Made by a program: the position numbers and the translations under genes. The notes beneath the pieces were generated by a model that saw nothing but the letters and a program-made list of their open reading frames with translations, was not told the origin of the DNA and did no database searches. Shown here piece by piece: positions 6,457 to 13,715 of a DNA stretch of 21,951 nt. The stretch's first letter is position 1. Every line of letters begins with the position of its first letter. This DNA is from a virus. Location of the stretch: the IMG/VR virus record IMGVR_UViG_3300042466_001446, positions 1 to 21,951 of that record. One strand, given 5' to 3'.

Positions 6457-8367
6457 TTACTTGTTGTCTTTCTTGCTGTTGTCAACTTGTGTTGATTCAG
6501 TAAGAAGCGTTTTTGTATTTGGAAGTGTTTTACCCTTTTCTTGAATTTGTTTTAGCAATTCAAAACCAAGCAACCCACTGATAGGTCCGTTTCCACCATC
6601 GTTTCCAGAGATAAGAACATCTGGGATGATTTTAATACCGTTTTGACCAATCATTTCAGTTACTTTAAACTTAGCAAAGTTATCAGCACCCATTGCAGTT
6701 ACTTGTTGTGAATAAGCTTCAGCCGTTGCCTTACCTATCGAAGCAATCTTCTCGGCTTCAGCCTTACCATTAACTTCAGTTTGATAAGCATCAGCATCAG
6801 CCGTTACTTTCTTAGCGTTAGCTTGTGCCACCGCTGTCAACTCAATTGATTTAGCCTTACCTTCTGAAGATTTAACCGCAGCAGCAGCTTCTTTTTCAGA
6901 GATTTCAACCGATTGTTGAGCTATAACCATTTTAGGTTGCATATCAGCCAATGCTTTAGCAGATTCAAGAGTTTTACGTTGGTCTTGTGCTTGACGTTGA
7001 GTGTCATAAGTAATCTTTTCTTCTTCAGCAATCTTACGGTCAGTAAGCGTCTTCATAAGAGATTCTGGTGGTGTAATATCACCGATAAGAGTATCAACTG
7101 CATGTACGTTGTATTCTTCAAGTACTTTGCTAATAGCTTGCTTAGCAGCATCTTGACGAGCTTGACGAGTTTTCAAGAATGCGATAACGTCACTATCTTG
7201 TGCAGAGTTACGGAAATAGTTACCAATTGTAGGTTCCAATACTTGTGACACAAGGTTAGCCATTGAACCGAAACGTGCAATTACTTTTGGTGCTTCGTTG
7301 GCTGGAATATGAATGATTTGAGACACATCCAAGTTGAATGGGAAACCATCTTTTGAACGAACAGTAATTGTGCTCAACCCAGCATCCAATTTGTGTGATT
7401 CATTACGACCAGTTGCCCAGTTTAATACAAGGTTGGTTGTAGGAACCAACTCAGCTTTGTGAGTGTATGGGTTGATGGCGTATTTACCTGGGTCATACGG
7501 TGTAATCCAAACACCTTTTTGTCCTTTGTTTACAATGTTACCATGTTTGAAACTATCACCAGTCAAGTCTTTACCTTCGTCACCAACGTAAGAAATAACA
7601 ACTGCTACGTGACCAATAGGAACTTGTGTCATAGGTACTTTCTCGATTTCAACAGCCCATGGGTTGAATGAATAGTTACCAGCTTGAACTACTTGTTCTT
7701 GAAGACCACGTTGACCTCCATTGTTTAAGAAAGCATCAAAATTTTGGAAGTTATTATGACCTTCAATAACTTTACCAGCAATATCACCTTGTCCTAATGG
7801 AATACCATCTAAAGCAGTAATGACACCAACTTGACCGTCTTCAATATTTGTAATTTCAGCAAAGAAAACTTCAAATAACTGTGGGTTGATACGATATGTC
7901 GCTGAGTTCAAATAAGAAACTTGTTTACCACGTTGACCACCATTTGTTAAAAACAAACGTGCATTTTGAAAGTTATCACAATCAACGTGACGAGCAAGGA
8001 TTGAACCAACTGGCAATGATGCACCATCTCGTGCTGTTAGCAAACCAATTTTTCCTCTAGGTACTTCAATAAACGGTACATAGTCAACACTATATTGCCA
8101 TGGCCAGTAGCCCCAACCTAAGAAACCTGGTGCTAGTGTATCAGCTTGATAACCAGCTTCACCATTCAAAGCGATGATTTTACCATCTGGCAACGATTTG
8201 TTTGAACCAAATAGTACGAACTTTTTGTAGACAACACCTATTTTACCATCGGGTACGTTTACCATACCGCAGATAAAACGAAGTGTAAATTTGTAGAATA
8301 ACAATGCTAAGATTGGTATCACTAACCACCAATAATTGGTGATGTTTTGTAGAATTTCACTTTTCAT
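6457..8367 (-). CDS. SPFH/flotillin-like membrane protein with tandem N-terminal repeats
   Basis: The ATG at 8367 gives 636 residues, 20 nt after the upstream gene and with an A-rich leader; longer starts would overlap that gene. One membrane segment lies at about residues 9-36. Three or four related beta units follow, each opening with V/I-P/E-x-G-x-[IV]-[GA] (VPDGKIGVV, VPRGKIGLL, IEDGQVGVI, VPIGHVAVV); the second and third also share NFQN...NGGQRG. Next come an SPFH/band-7 region and a long Ala/Glu/Lys-rich coiled coil (SEKEAAAAVKSSEGKAKS). Flotillins of this kind form large membrane-bound assemblies. A role in organising the infected-cell membrane or blocking superinfection is speculative. 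Confidence 0.85.
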   Translation of the reverse strand: MKSEILQNITNYWWLVIPILALLFYKFTLRFICGMVNVPDGKIGVVYKKFVLFGSNKSLPDGKIIALNGEAGYQADTLAPGFLGWGYWPWQYSVDYVPFIEVPRGKIGLLTARDGASLPVGSILARHVDCDNFQNARLFLTNGGQRGKQVSYLNSATYRINPQLFEVFFAEITNIEDGQVGVITALDGIPLGQGDIAGKVIEGHNNFQNFDAFLNNGGQRGLQEQVVQAGNYSFNPWAVEIEKVPMTQVPIGHVAVVISYVGDEGKDLTGDSFKHGNIVNKGQKGVWITPYDPGKYAINPYTHKAELVPTTNLVLNWATGRNESHKLDAGLSTITVRSKDGFPFNLDVSQIIHIPANEAPKVIARFGSMANLVSQVLEPTIGNYFRNSAQDSDVIAFLKTRQARQDAAKQAISKVLEEYNVHAVDTLIGDITPPESLMKTLTDRKIAEEEKITYDTQRQAQDQRKTLESAKALADMQPKMVIAQQSVEISEKEAAAAVKSSEGKAKSIELTAVAQANAKKVTADADAYQTEVNGKAEAEKIASIGKATAEAYSQQVTAMGADNFAKFKVTEMIGQNGIKIIPDVLISGNDGGNGPISGLLGFELLKQIQEKGKTLPNTKTLLTESTQVDNSKKDNK

Positions 8368-8387
8368 TTTTTTGTTTTTATTTGTTT

Positions 8388-8717
8388 TTAATTGTTTACT
8401 GGAATTTCTTGTGTTGTGTCCCAAACAGCTTTTTGAATAAGCTTGGTGCCATCTTCATCTTCATGTTCAAATCTACCATCCATCTCTCTTAGGACATAGA
8501 TTATTTCACCTGTGGCTTCAGCGACAGCTTTAAGTGATTCACCATCTTTGGTTAGGTCCAAATCACCATACCAAACTTTACCTTCTTTGGCAGTTACGAT
8601 GTTTGCATTAAAGTAGCAAACGCTGTTAGGGTTTTTATCCCTATAATCACTTTTAGAGAATGATATCATTCTACCCATGATAAAGCCATTGGCTCTGAGT
8701 GTTTCGTTTATATTCAT
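8388..8717 (-). CDS. Phage-type hypothetical protein
   Basis: The 109-residue acidic protein has segments CYFNANIVT, GKVWYGDLDLTKDG and IYVLREMDGRFE. I recall this pattern in small proteins of large myoviruses, where the function is unknown. It lies 9 nt downstream of the preceding small gene and 20 nt upstream of the SPFH gene, so the three form one operon from the promoter at 8980-9011. Confidence 0.65.
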   Translation of the reverse strand: MNINETLRANGFIMGRMISFSKSDYRDKNPNSVCYFNANIVTAKEGKVWYGDLDLTKDGESLKAVAEATGEIIYVLREMDGRFEHEDEDGTKLIQKAVWDTTQEIPVNN

Positions 8718-8726
8718 ATTAAAAAT

Positions 8727-8975
8727 TTACCAACTAATTGAAAGATAAGAACCATCCCTTTGGTCATCATATTGTTTAACAGTAAAACCACGTTTACGCA
8801 AATCTTCGATTGTTAATGATTCAGCGTAAATTCCAAGACTTATTGACATTTGATTGCTAGCAACAGCTTTTTCTATTGCATCTAAACAAATGTTAATTTC
8901 TTTTTTTACTTTTTCACCTAAAATTGATGTGGCTTGTTTTCTAGCCCATTCAGCATTTATATTATTTCTTTCCAT
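8727..8975 (-). CDS. Small hypothetical protein
   Basis: The start at 8975 (MERNN) is chosen because the only longer start lies inside the promoter. The 82-residue product is helical at the N-terminus and ends with a short strand-rich part (GFTVKQYDDQRDGSYLSISW). No family is recognised. The ATG is 4 nt after the -7 box, so it heads the SPFH operon with a probably leaderless message. Confidence 0.6.
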   Translation of the reverse strand: MERNNINAEWARKQATSILGEKVKKEINICLDAIEKAVASNQMSISLGIYAESLTIEDLRKRGFTVKQYDDQRDGSYLSISW

Positions 8976-8979
8976 TATG

Positions 8980-9011
8980 CAAAGGTACTTTTTTATTTTC
9001 AATTAAACAAG
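8980..9011 (-). promoter_or_regulatory. Bacteroidota-type promoter, leaderless arrangement
   Basis: CTTG (9008-9011), 20 nt, TACCTTTG (8980-8987) on the minus strand, ATG at 8975. Drives the operon 8975-6457. Confidence 0.7.
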
Positions 9012-9044
9012 AAAATCCCCTAAAAAATTTTCTTAGAGGATTTT
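9012..9044 (-). terminator. Probable terminator of the RNA ligase gene
   Basis: A 12-bp stem with one G-U pair (9012-9023 with 9033-9044) overlaps the ligase stop codon and abuts the next promoter. The T-run after the stem is weak, so termination may be leaky. Confidence 0.5.
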
Positions 9045-10157
9045 GTACAACGTTTTGTCGTCATAGTTTGCTATGAAGTCTTCAACAGATGTTACTTTAC
9101 CATCAGCCAAACCGAAGTATAGGCCAGTAAAATTCTTAACATCATTCTTACCACACACTTCGAACACAGCTGTCGCATACTTCTTCTTTTCTTGTGGTGT
9201 GATATTCTTTGGACGGAATGCTTGTAACTCAGCCCAAACTAAATCCAACTTAGCAATCAATGCATCATAGTTAGCCTTCAACTTAACCAACTCATCCTTA
9301 CGGTCTGGGAAGGTAGCAGCAAATTCTTCTATTTCATTGGTCTTTACTATGGTCATAATGTTGTGTTCAGCAGTCTTACCTTTCAAGTGGTGAACCGCAA
9401 CATAAGCTGGGTTCTTTATCTTTACTCGGTTGAAGTTAGCATCTACTACAACATAACCTTCATCGTGCCATACCATGGTTTCAAATGTACGAAGCAATGC
9501 TCCAACATTTTTAGCGTTCAAGTCGTAAGACTTAACACGTGGTACACCCAACGAATCAGCAATACCTGTCAATGCTTCAAACGGTACTTCTTCAAGTGTC
9601 AAAAGGTTTCTAACCATAAGCAATGATGCAGCTGATTCACCGTGTGGCTTCACAACTATATTGTATGGTGTGGTCAACTCAAACACATAACAGAACAACT
9701 CGTTCAAGTTTTCTTTTTTAAAATCATACTTTTCAGATACAACATTCCAAAACAATTGGTTGAATGTAGTACCCAACTTGTTGTTTACTTCACCTTCACC
9801 AAGTGCTGTCCCTGTCGTTGCTGTGCACCACACACCATTATAATGATAAATAGTGATAAGACTACCATCTAATTTTTCAAGTACATGTGCAGTATCCCAA
9901 TCAATCTTATGTGCGTTACTTTCCTCCGAATTAAAAAATTTAAAGAAGGCACAAGATAGTACTTTCCAAGTATCTTTCTCAAGTACTATTCCCCTACATT
10001 CTTGTACTTCTGGTATCGACATTATTGTTGGTGAAACCAACTGGTCATATTTCAAAAGTACACGGTCTTCATACCATTTTGATTTTAATTTAAAATCAAT
10101 TAGTGTTTTTTCAATACCATGAGTTTCTATATATGTTTGTATTTTTAATTTTTTCAA
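9033..10157 (-). CDS. rnlA: RNA ligase 1 (T4 RnlA-like)
   Basis: The 374-residue protein joins 5'-phosphate and 3'-hydroxyl RNA ends with ATP. Motif I is EKLDGSL with the AMP-accepting lysine K95. Upstream is ECRGIVLE, typical of Rnl1 proteins, and downstream are FELTTPYN (motif IIIa), HDEGYVVVD (motif IV) and VKIKNPAYV (motif V). Length equals that of T4 RnlA (374), and the C-terminal domain is helical, as in RnlA, where it recognises broken tRNA. With the kinase-2H protein at 10556-11491 it would form a healing-and-sealing pathway for tRNAs cut in the anticodon loop. Confidence 0.92.
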   Translation of the reverse strand: MKKLKIQTYIETHGIEKTLIDFKLKSKWYEDRVLLKYDQLVSPTIMSIPEVQECRGIVLEKDTWKVLSCAFFKFFNSEESNAHKIDWDTAHVLEKLDGSLITIYHYNGVWCTATTGTALGEGEVNNKLGTTFNQLFWNVVSEKYDFKKENLNELFCYVFELTTPYNIVVKPHGESAASLLMVRNLLTLEEVPFEALTGIADSLGVPRVKSYDLNAKNVGALLRTFETMVWHDEGYVVVDANFNRVKIKNPAYVAVHHLKGKTAEHNIMTIVKTNEIEEFAATFPDRKDELVKLKANYDALIAKLDLVWAELQAFRPKNITPQEKKKYATAVFEVCGKNDVKNFTGLYFGLADGKVTSVEDFIANYDDKTLYKIL

Positions 10158-10172
10158 GTTACAAGAAATGGT

Positions 10173-10517
10173 TTATGCTTCTGGTATGTCTTTACCACCT
10201 CTAAGCTTATTTATTCTTCTAATAAAATCATCATAAGATTCGCTGTCAGCTTTGTTTTTTAATAAATTGGTTATATCGCTGTTGCTTTCTTCCATTCCAT
10301 CCAAAAGTTTTTTAGCTGAAAACATTGAGCATAAATTGCTAAATTCAACAACATCGTTTTCTTCAAGGATAAGACCAGCCATAAGTATTATAAAACTACC
10401 ACTTTGTGTAATAGAATAGTCTTTTTTATCCTTGCCTTCTTTTATCAAGGCTTGACCCATTTCCAAAAATTTAGAACTCAATTCCAAACGTCTTTCAAAT
10501 ATTTTATCTTTTTTCAT
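10173..10517 (-). CDS. Small helical hypothetical protein
   Basis: The 114-residue protein is predicted almost entirely helical, Lys/Glu-rich at the N-terminus with one hydrophobic helix (SFIILMAGLILEE, about residues 47-59). No family is recognised. It lies between the RNA ligase and the kinase-2H gene, 15 nt upstream of the ligase start, so it is probably co-transcribed with the ligase. A candidate promoter stands 4 nt upstream of its ATG. Confidence 0.6.
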   Translation of the reverse strand: MKKDKIFERRLELSSKFLEMGQALIKEGKDKKDYSITQSGSFIILMAGLILEENDVVEFSNLCSMFSAKKLLDGMEESNSDITNLLKNKADSESYDDFIRRINKLRGGKDIPEA

Positions 10518-10521
10518 TTTA

Positions 10522-10553
10522 CAAATACATTAATAAGTTTTTAAAAATACAAG
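10522..10553 (-). promoter_or_regulatory. Candidate Bacteroidota-type promoter
   Basis: CTTG (10550-10553), 20 nt, TGTATTTG (10522-10529) on the minus strand: one mismatch from TAnnTTTG. Same 4-nt distance to the ATG as at other leaderless-type starts. Confidence 0.45.
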
Positions 10554-10555
10554 TA

Positions 10556-11491
10556 TTACTTTGTGATTTCAGTTACAAAACCAGTGATATAAAATGGTTT
10601 AATATCTTGCCATTTGGTAATGTCGTTTGAATCTTTCGGCTTACCACCCTCTTTATTTATAGCTATGGTTATGTGTGGTATAGCGTTATTTGAAGAATAA
10701 CCTTCAACTTGTACAGCCATAGCCATATCAGACTTTCCAACTTTGGTTGCTTTAAGAATTACTTCTTTTCCCAAGTCTTCTTTGTTCTCAATACCCTTAC
10801 CAAATACGATTGTCATGTGATGAGAAAAGGTTTTCCAGCCTTCTGGAATCTCCAAAGCAAATCGGTCAATCAATTTGTTGTGAGATGCTTTATCCAACAC
10901 AACAGCTGAATATAAAACATTTGAAGAAGGTTTATACATGTCTTTAGACTCTAAAACCTTATTCAATGTCATTTCACCTTGACCAGCGTGGCTATCCATC
11001 ATTTGCTTAATCTTTTCCACTGGCACACCATGAGTGTTTCTAGCAGCCAATTGCTCAGCTGTAAGACCAGCAGTACCAACGTCAACAAACTTGATGTTGT
11101 TATCAGCGAAGCCCATTTCTAGAGCAGCCTTGACATAAGCTTTTGCTTCATTCATCTTTATGTTTGTGTTGTCAATACAAACTGGTGATACACCAGCTTT
11201 CATTGATTCAATTGCTTCTTTAAGATTTGTTGAATGCATCTTGCTTAAACAAGACCAATCTTTTGATTCATTTAAAGTATTGAAAAATGTATTATAATCA
11301 CCATTTCTTTCAATAACAGAATCTGTTGAGTGTATAACCCCTTCACCAACAAGAGATTTGGCCTTGGTAGACTTTCCAGCCCCTGAAACCCCACGCATTA
11401 TGATAAGTTCTTGACTTTGACGGCTTACCGCCACACCCAAAATGTTCTTTTCAGAACCCTCACGCAATATTTCTTTGATTTTTTCCTTCAT
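10556..11491 (-). CDS. Polynucleotide kinase fused to a 2H phosphoesterase domain
   Basis: The ATG at 11491 (311 residues) is used because the longer GTG start overlaps the promoter. After a basic N-terminal peptide, the P-loop GVSGAGKST (K40) and D57 (HSTDS) form a PNK-type kinase domain (about 28-165). The C-terminal part holds two H-x-T motifs, HMTI (H225) and HITI (H273), which define a 2H phosphoesterase. The product could phosphorylate the 5' end and open the 2',3'-cyclic phosphate of cleaved RNA. This domain pair resembles the kinase-CPD half of fungal tRNA ligase Trl1. T4 Pnkp uses a different (HAD) phosphatase. Confidence 0.8.
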   Translation of the reverse strand: MKEKIKEILREGSEKNILGVAVSRQSQELIIMRGVSGAGKSTKAKSLVGEGVIHSTDSVIERNGDYNTFFNTLNESKDWSCLSKMHSTNLKEAIESMKAGVSPVCIDNTNIKMNEAKAYVKAALEMGFADNNIKFVDVGTAGLTAEQLAARNTHGVPVEKIKQMMDSHAGQGEMTLNKVLESKDMYKPSSNVLYSAVVLDKASHNKLIDRFALEIPEGWKTFSHHMTIVFGKGIENKEDLGKEVILKATKVGKSDMAMAVQVEGYSSNNAIPHITIAINKEGGKPKDSNDITKWQDIKPFYITGFVTEITK

Positions 11492-11496
11492 AAACA

Positions 11497-11528
11497 CAAA
11501 GGTACGAAATTAATTTGATAAAACCAAA
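11497..11528 (-). promoter_or_regulatory. Bacteroidota-type promoter for kinase-2H gene
   Basis: TTTG (11525-11528), 20 nt, TACCTTTG (11497-11504) on the minus strand; ATG at 11491 after 5 nt. Confidence 0.75.
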
Positions 11529-11553
11529 ATATTGACAAATTAATTTAGTTTTC

Positions 11554-11828
11554 CTAATCGTTTTTTACCAATTCTTTATTATTGATTTCATAATCATCAA
11601 CCTTTCCAACATTATAGTAATCAAAACCTTTCAAAACAGCAATTTTTTGTTTTGATGGAAATGAACCACGTAGATAAACACTCTACCGTGTTCGTTGATG
11701 AACCTAAGTTCACCAGTATATCCAGCTTCAAGAGCTTTCTTTTTGTAGACCTCGTAAAGTTTATCAAAATCTTTGTTTAAGGATTTTGCTTTTTCTATTC
11801 CAAGTTTTTTAAGTCTTTGTTCTTCCAT
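11554..11828 (-). pseudogene. Small phage gene interrupted by a one-base frameshift
   Basis: The first frame runs from the ATG at 11828 for 65 codons, through TGELRFINEHGRVF, to a TGA near 11631. A second frame, open from just after position ~11690 to a TAG at 11554-11556, continues smoothly as YLRGSFPSKQKIAVLKGF and then YYNVGKVDDYEINNKELV. Joining GRV to YLRG restores one protein of about 90 residues and implies a one-base difference near GTGTTT. It may be a real mutation, a sequencing error or, less likely, programmed shifting. A run of six A lies close to the first stop. Function is unknown. Confidence 0.55.
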
Positions 11829-11841
11829 GGGCCTAAAATAA

Positions 11842-11875
11842 AAAACCCGACCAAGATTGCTCTGAGTCGGGTTTT
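11842..11875 (-). terminator. Intrinsic terminator
   Basis: A 10-bp GC-rich stem AAAACCCGAC/GTCGGGTTTT with a 14-nt loop, followed on the minus strand by a T-rich tract. It ends the 33-codon gene transcript and lies just upstream of the gene at 11828. Confidence 0.85.
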
Positions 11876-11900
11876 GTTTGTTCGTATTATTACTTCAATA

Positions 11901-12002
11901 TTATATATCATCGAAGAAACTCACAGACATAGCCGACTCAAGCGGATGACTATTACGTCTCCACATGCTAATCGAATTAATATGTATGTTTGAATTTCTC
12001 AT
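11901..12002 (-). CDS. 33-residue small protein
   Basis: The frame ATG (12002) to TAA (11901) encodes 33 residues beginning MRNSNIHINSISMWRRNSH and ending SVSFFDDI. Evidence that it is a gene is its own transcription unit: a TAnnTTTG promoter at 12064-12095, a TATTTATA element at 12033-12041, an A-rich leader (AAAACAAAAAA before ATG) and a strong terminator 25 nt after the stop. The sequence has no membrane segment or known motif. It could be a phage-made peptide acting on a host protein, or the RNA itself may be the product. Confidence 0.5.
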   Translation of the reverse strand: MRNSNIHINSISMWRRNSHPLESAMSVSFFDDI

Positions 12003-12032
12003 TTTTTTGTTTTGTGGGTTTCCCCTTTTTGA

Positions 12033-12041
12033 TATAAATAT
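12033..12041 (-). promoter_or_regulatory. Candidate late promoter element (TATTTATA class)
   Basis: GTATATTTATATC on the minus strand, 30 nt before the ATG of the 33-codon gene. It lies inside the leader of the early-type promoter, giving a tandem pair as at the tmRNA gene. Confidence 0.45.
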
Positions 12042-12063
12042 ACTCTTGTTTTTAAAAGTAATG

Positions 12064-12095
12064 CAAAGGTACTAAACTTTTTTCAATTTGTCAAG
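12064..12095 (-). promoter_or_regulatory. Bacteroidota-type promoter for the 33-codon gene
   Basis: CTTG (12092-12095), 20 nt, TACCTTTG (12064-12071) on the minus strand. No gene other than the 33-codon frame lies between it and the terminator at 11842-11875. Confidence 0.7.
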
Positions 12096-12141
12096 TTTTT
12101 TGCAAACTTTTTTTTACGTTTATATGTAAATATTTTATTTA

Positions 12142-13224
12142 TTAAGCTTGATTGCTATTGTTAGCTTTTCTTTTTTGATAAATATAAGCTGCTAAAACAC
12201 CAAGTGTGGCACCTATAATTGAACCTATCATTGTTTCCGTCATAGGAGATGTTGACGCACCAGCAATAACTGAACCAACAGCTGGAACTGAATAAATGTA
12301 ATGTGCTAATGCACCTCCACCTAAAAGACCAGCCCAAAATCCAGCACCAGCGTCTTCATTAATACCAGATTTTTTCACAAAAGCTAATGCTATTTGTTCT
12401 GGATTAATACCAACACCTTCGTTAACGTTGATACCTAAATTACTCAAAACTTTCTGTAATTCAGCCATAGCTTTTGGGTCGTTAGCAATTTGTTGTGCTA
12501 CTTTAGGAATACTAGAATCATGTTCCATTTTATCAACAGCTTTATCAACTAACGCTTCTGGTGATGCATTGTTTGAGTTAACTTCATTTTCATCAATTTC
12601 AAATAATGGAGTATCTCCAGTTACTTTTTCACCAGAAACTGCTTTGCCTAATCTCCATAATAAAGCACCGCCAATTAAGCTAGCAACAACTGATAACGCA
12701 GCAGTTCCTCCCCCTCCAGTACCAACTGCATCGCCAACTGCTTGCAATAAATTTGGTCCACCAAGATAGTCAACAGCAATGCTAACAACTGCTGGTAACA
12801 TACCCATTGACATGATATTGGCAACACCAAAGTTTTGAAGTGCTTTACCGACACTGTTTTGTAAATTACCAGCACTATTGTCTTCACTCAATGTTGACTG
12901 TGCTTTATGTGCAATGTTTAAAAATGAAGAAAAATCACTTTCATACATCATACTTTCAGATACCGAACCTAAAGCTGTTTTAATTTTTTGCAAGTCTTCT
13001 GGTTTAGATTTAGCTAAAATCTTATCAACCAATTGGCCCATTTCTGGTGAATTAGCAAAATCAAAAGCTTTTTTCTCCAATTCTTTTGTTTCCATACCAG
13101 CAACTTCATTTTCATCTAATCTTTTGATTTTATTGAAGGTTTTGGCAAAGTTTTCAACGATGGCTTTTTCTCTATCTAAGATAGCGGCTTTTCTCTCAGA
13201 TTCGTTTAAAAGGATTTTTTTCAT
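12142..13224 (-). CDS. Large protein with several hydrophobic segments, putative late/virion protein
   Basis: The 360-residue protein starts with a short peptide ending LLNES, then a charged helical region (to ~130). Hydrophobic segments lie at about 136-155 and 173-192, separated by a glycine run. An acidic linker (FEIDENEVNSNN) follows, and then a C-terminal region of about 60 residues with further Gly/Ala-rich hydrophobic helices and a basic tail (YQKRKANN). No family is recognised. It has the ATATTTATA element 17 nt upstream and no TAnnTTTG promoter, suggesting late expression. A membrane-interacting virion or injected protein is a guess. Confidence 0.65.
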   Translation of the reverse strand: MKKILLNESERKAAILDREKAIVENFAKTFNKIKRLDENEVAGMETKELEKKAFDFANSPEMGQLVDKILAKSKPEDLQKIKTALGSVSESMMYESDFSSFLNIAHKAQSTLSEDNSAGNLQNSVGKALQNFGVANIMSMGMLPAVVSIAVDYLGGPNLLQAVGDAVGTGGGGTAALSVVASLIGGALLWRLGKAVSGEKVTGDTPLFEIDENEVNSNNASPEALVDKAVDKMEHDSSIPKVAQQIANDPKAMAELQKVLSNLGINVNEGVGINPEQIALAFVKKSGINEDAGAGFWAGLLGGGALAHYIYSVPAVGSVIAGASTSPMTETMIGSIIGATLGVLAAYIYQKRKANNSNQA

Positions 13225-13241
13225 AGTATTTACGTTTTATA

Positions 13242-13250
13242 TATAAATAT
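13242..13250 (-). promoter_or_regulatory. Candidate late promoter element (TATTTATA class)
   Basis: GATATTTATATA on the minus strand, 17 nt before the ATG at 13224. No TAnnTTTG element is present. Confidence 0.5.
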
Positions 13251-13269
13251 CTTATTTTTTAAAAAAAGG

Positions 13270-13668
13270 CTAAAAATCATCATCATCATCATAATCTGAA
13301 TAGAAATTGGTATCTAGATAATCTTTATCATTGTAACCATCGTCCAAATCATCTATGTAATCTTCATCTTCTTTGGTGATTTGCTCCAACGCATCTTCAG
13401 TTATGAATGTTCCGAACTCACCGTTGAATAATTTCTTTAAATTTCTAGCCTCTTCAAATGTTAGTTCTTTAAATTCTAATTTTGACAAGAAATCATTGCC
13501 GTCTGAAAAGTGTAATTTTTTACCGCCGCCAAGTTTATAAGAAAAACTCCACGTAATGCTTTCAGCTAAGCTTTCAAAGTTTTCAACTTCTTTTTCAGTC
13601 ATTGTTTTGAAACCATGGATTTCGATTTCGTTTATTTGGTCATTGAACGTAACTAGGTATTTTGCCAT
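13270..13668 (-). CDS. Acidic hypothetical protein
   Basis: The 132-residue protein opens with a strand (MAKYLVTFNDQINEIEIHG), has a central GGGKKLHFSDGNDF segment, and ends in an extremely acidic tail of about 30 residues in which Asp dominates (YSDYDDDDDF at the end). Such tails often mimic DNA or bind basic partners, but no family is recognised. A TATTTATA element 18 nt upstream places it with the putative late genes. Confidence 0.65.
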   Translation of the reverse strand: MAKYLVTFNDQINEIEIHGFKTMTEKEVENFESLAESITWSFSYKLGGGKKLHFSDGNDFLSKLEFKELTFEEARNLKKLFNGEFGTFITEDALEQITKEDEDYIDDLDDGYNDKDYLDTNFYSDYDDDDDF

Positions 13669-13686
13669 ATATGTTTGCTAATATGC

Positions 13687-13695
13687 TATAAATAT
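13687..13695 (-). promoter_or_regulatory. Candidate late promoter element (TATTTATA class)
   Basis: ATATATTTATAGC on the minus strand, 18 nt before the ATG at 13668. Confidence 0.5.
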
Positions 13696-13715
13696 ATGGC
13701 AAAATACAAAAGAAA

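Noticed and set aside
12428-12769. 113-codon plus-strand frame opposite the membrane protein gene
   Set aside because: Antisense shadow; the minus-strand frame has a promoter element, a start and an uninterrupted 360 codons.
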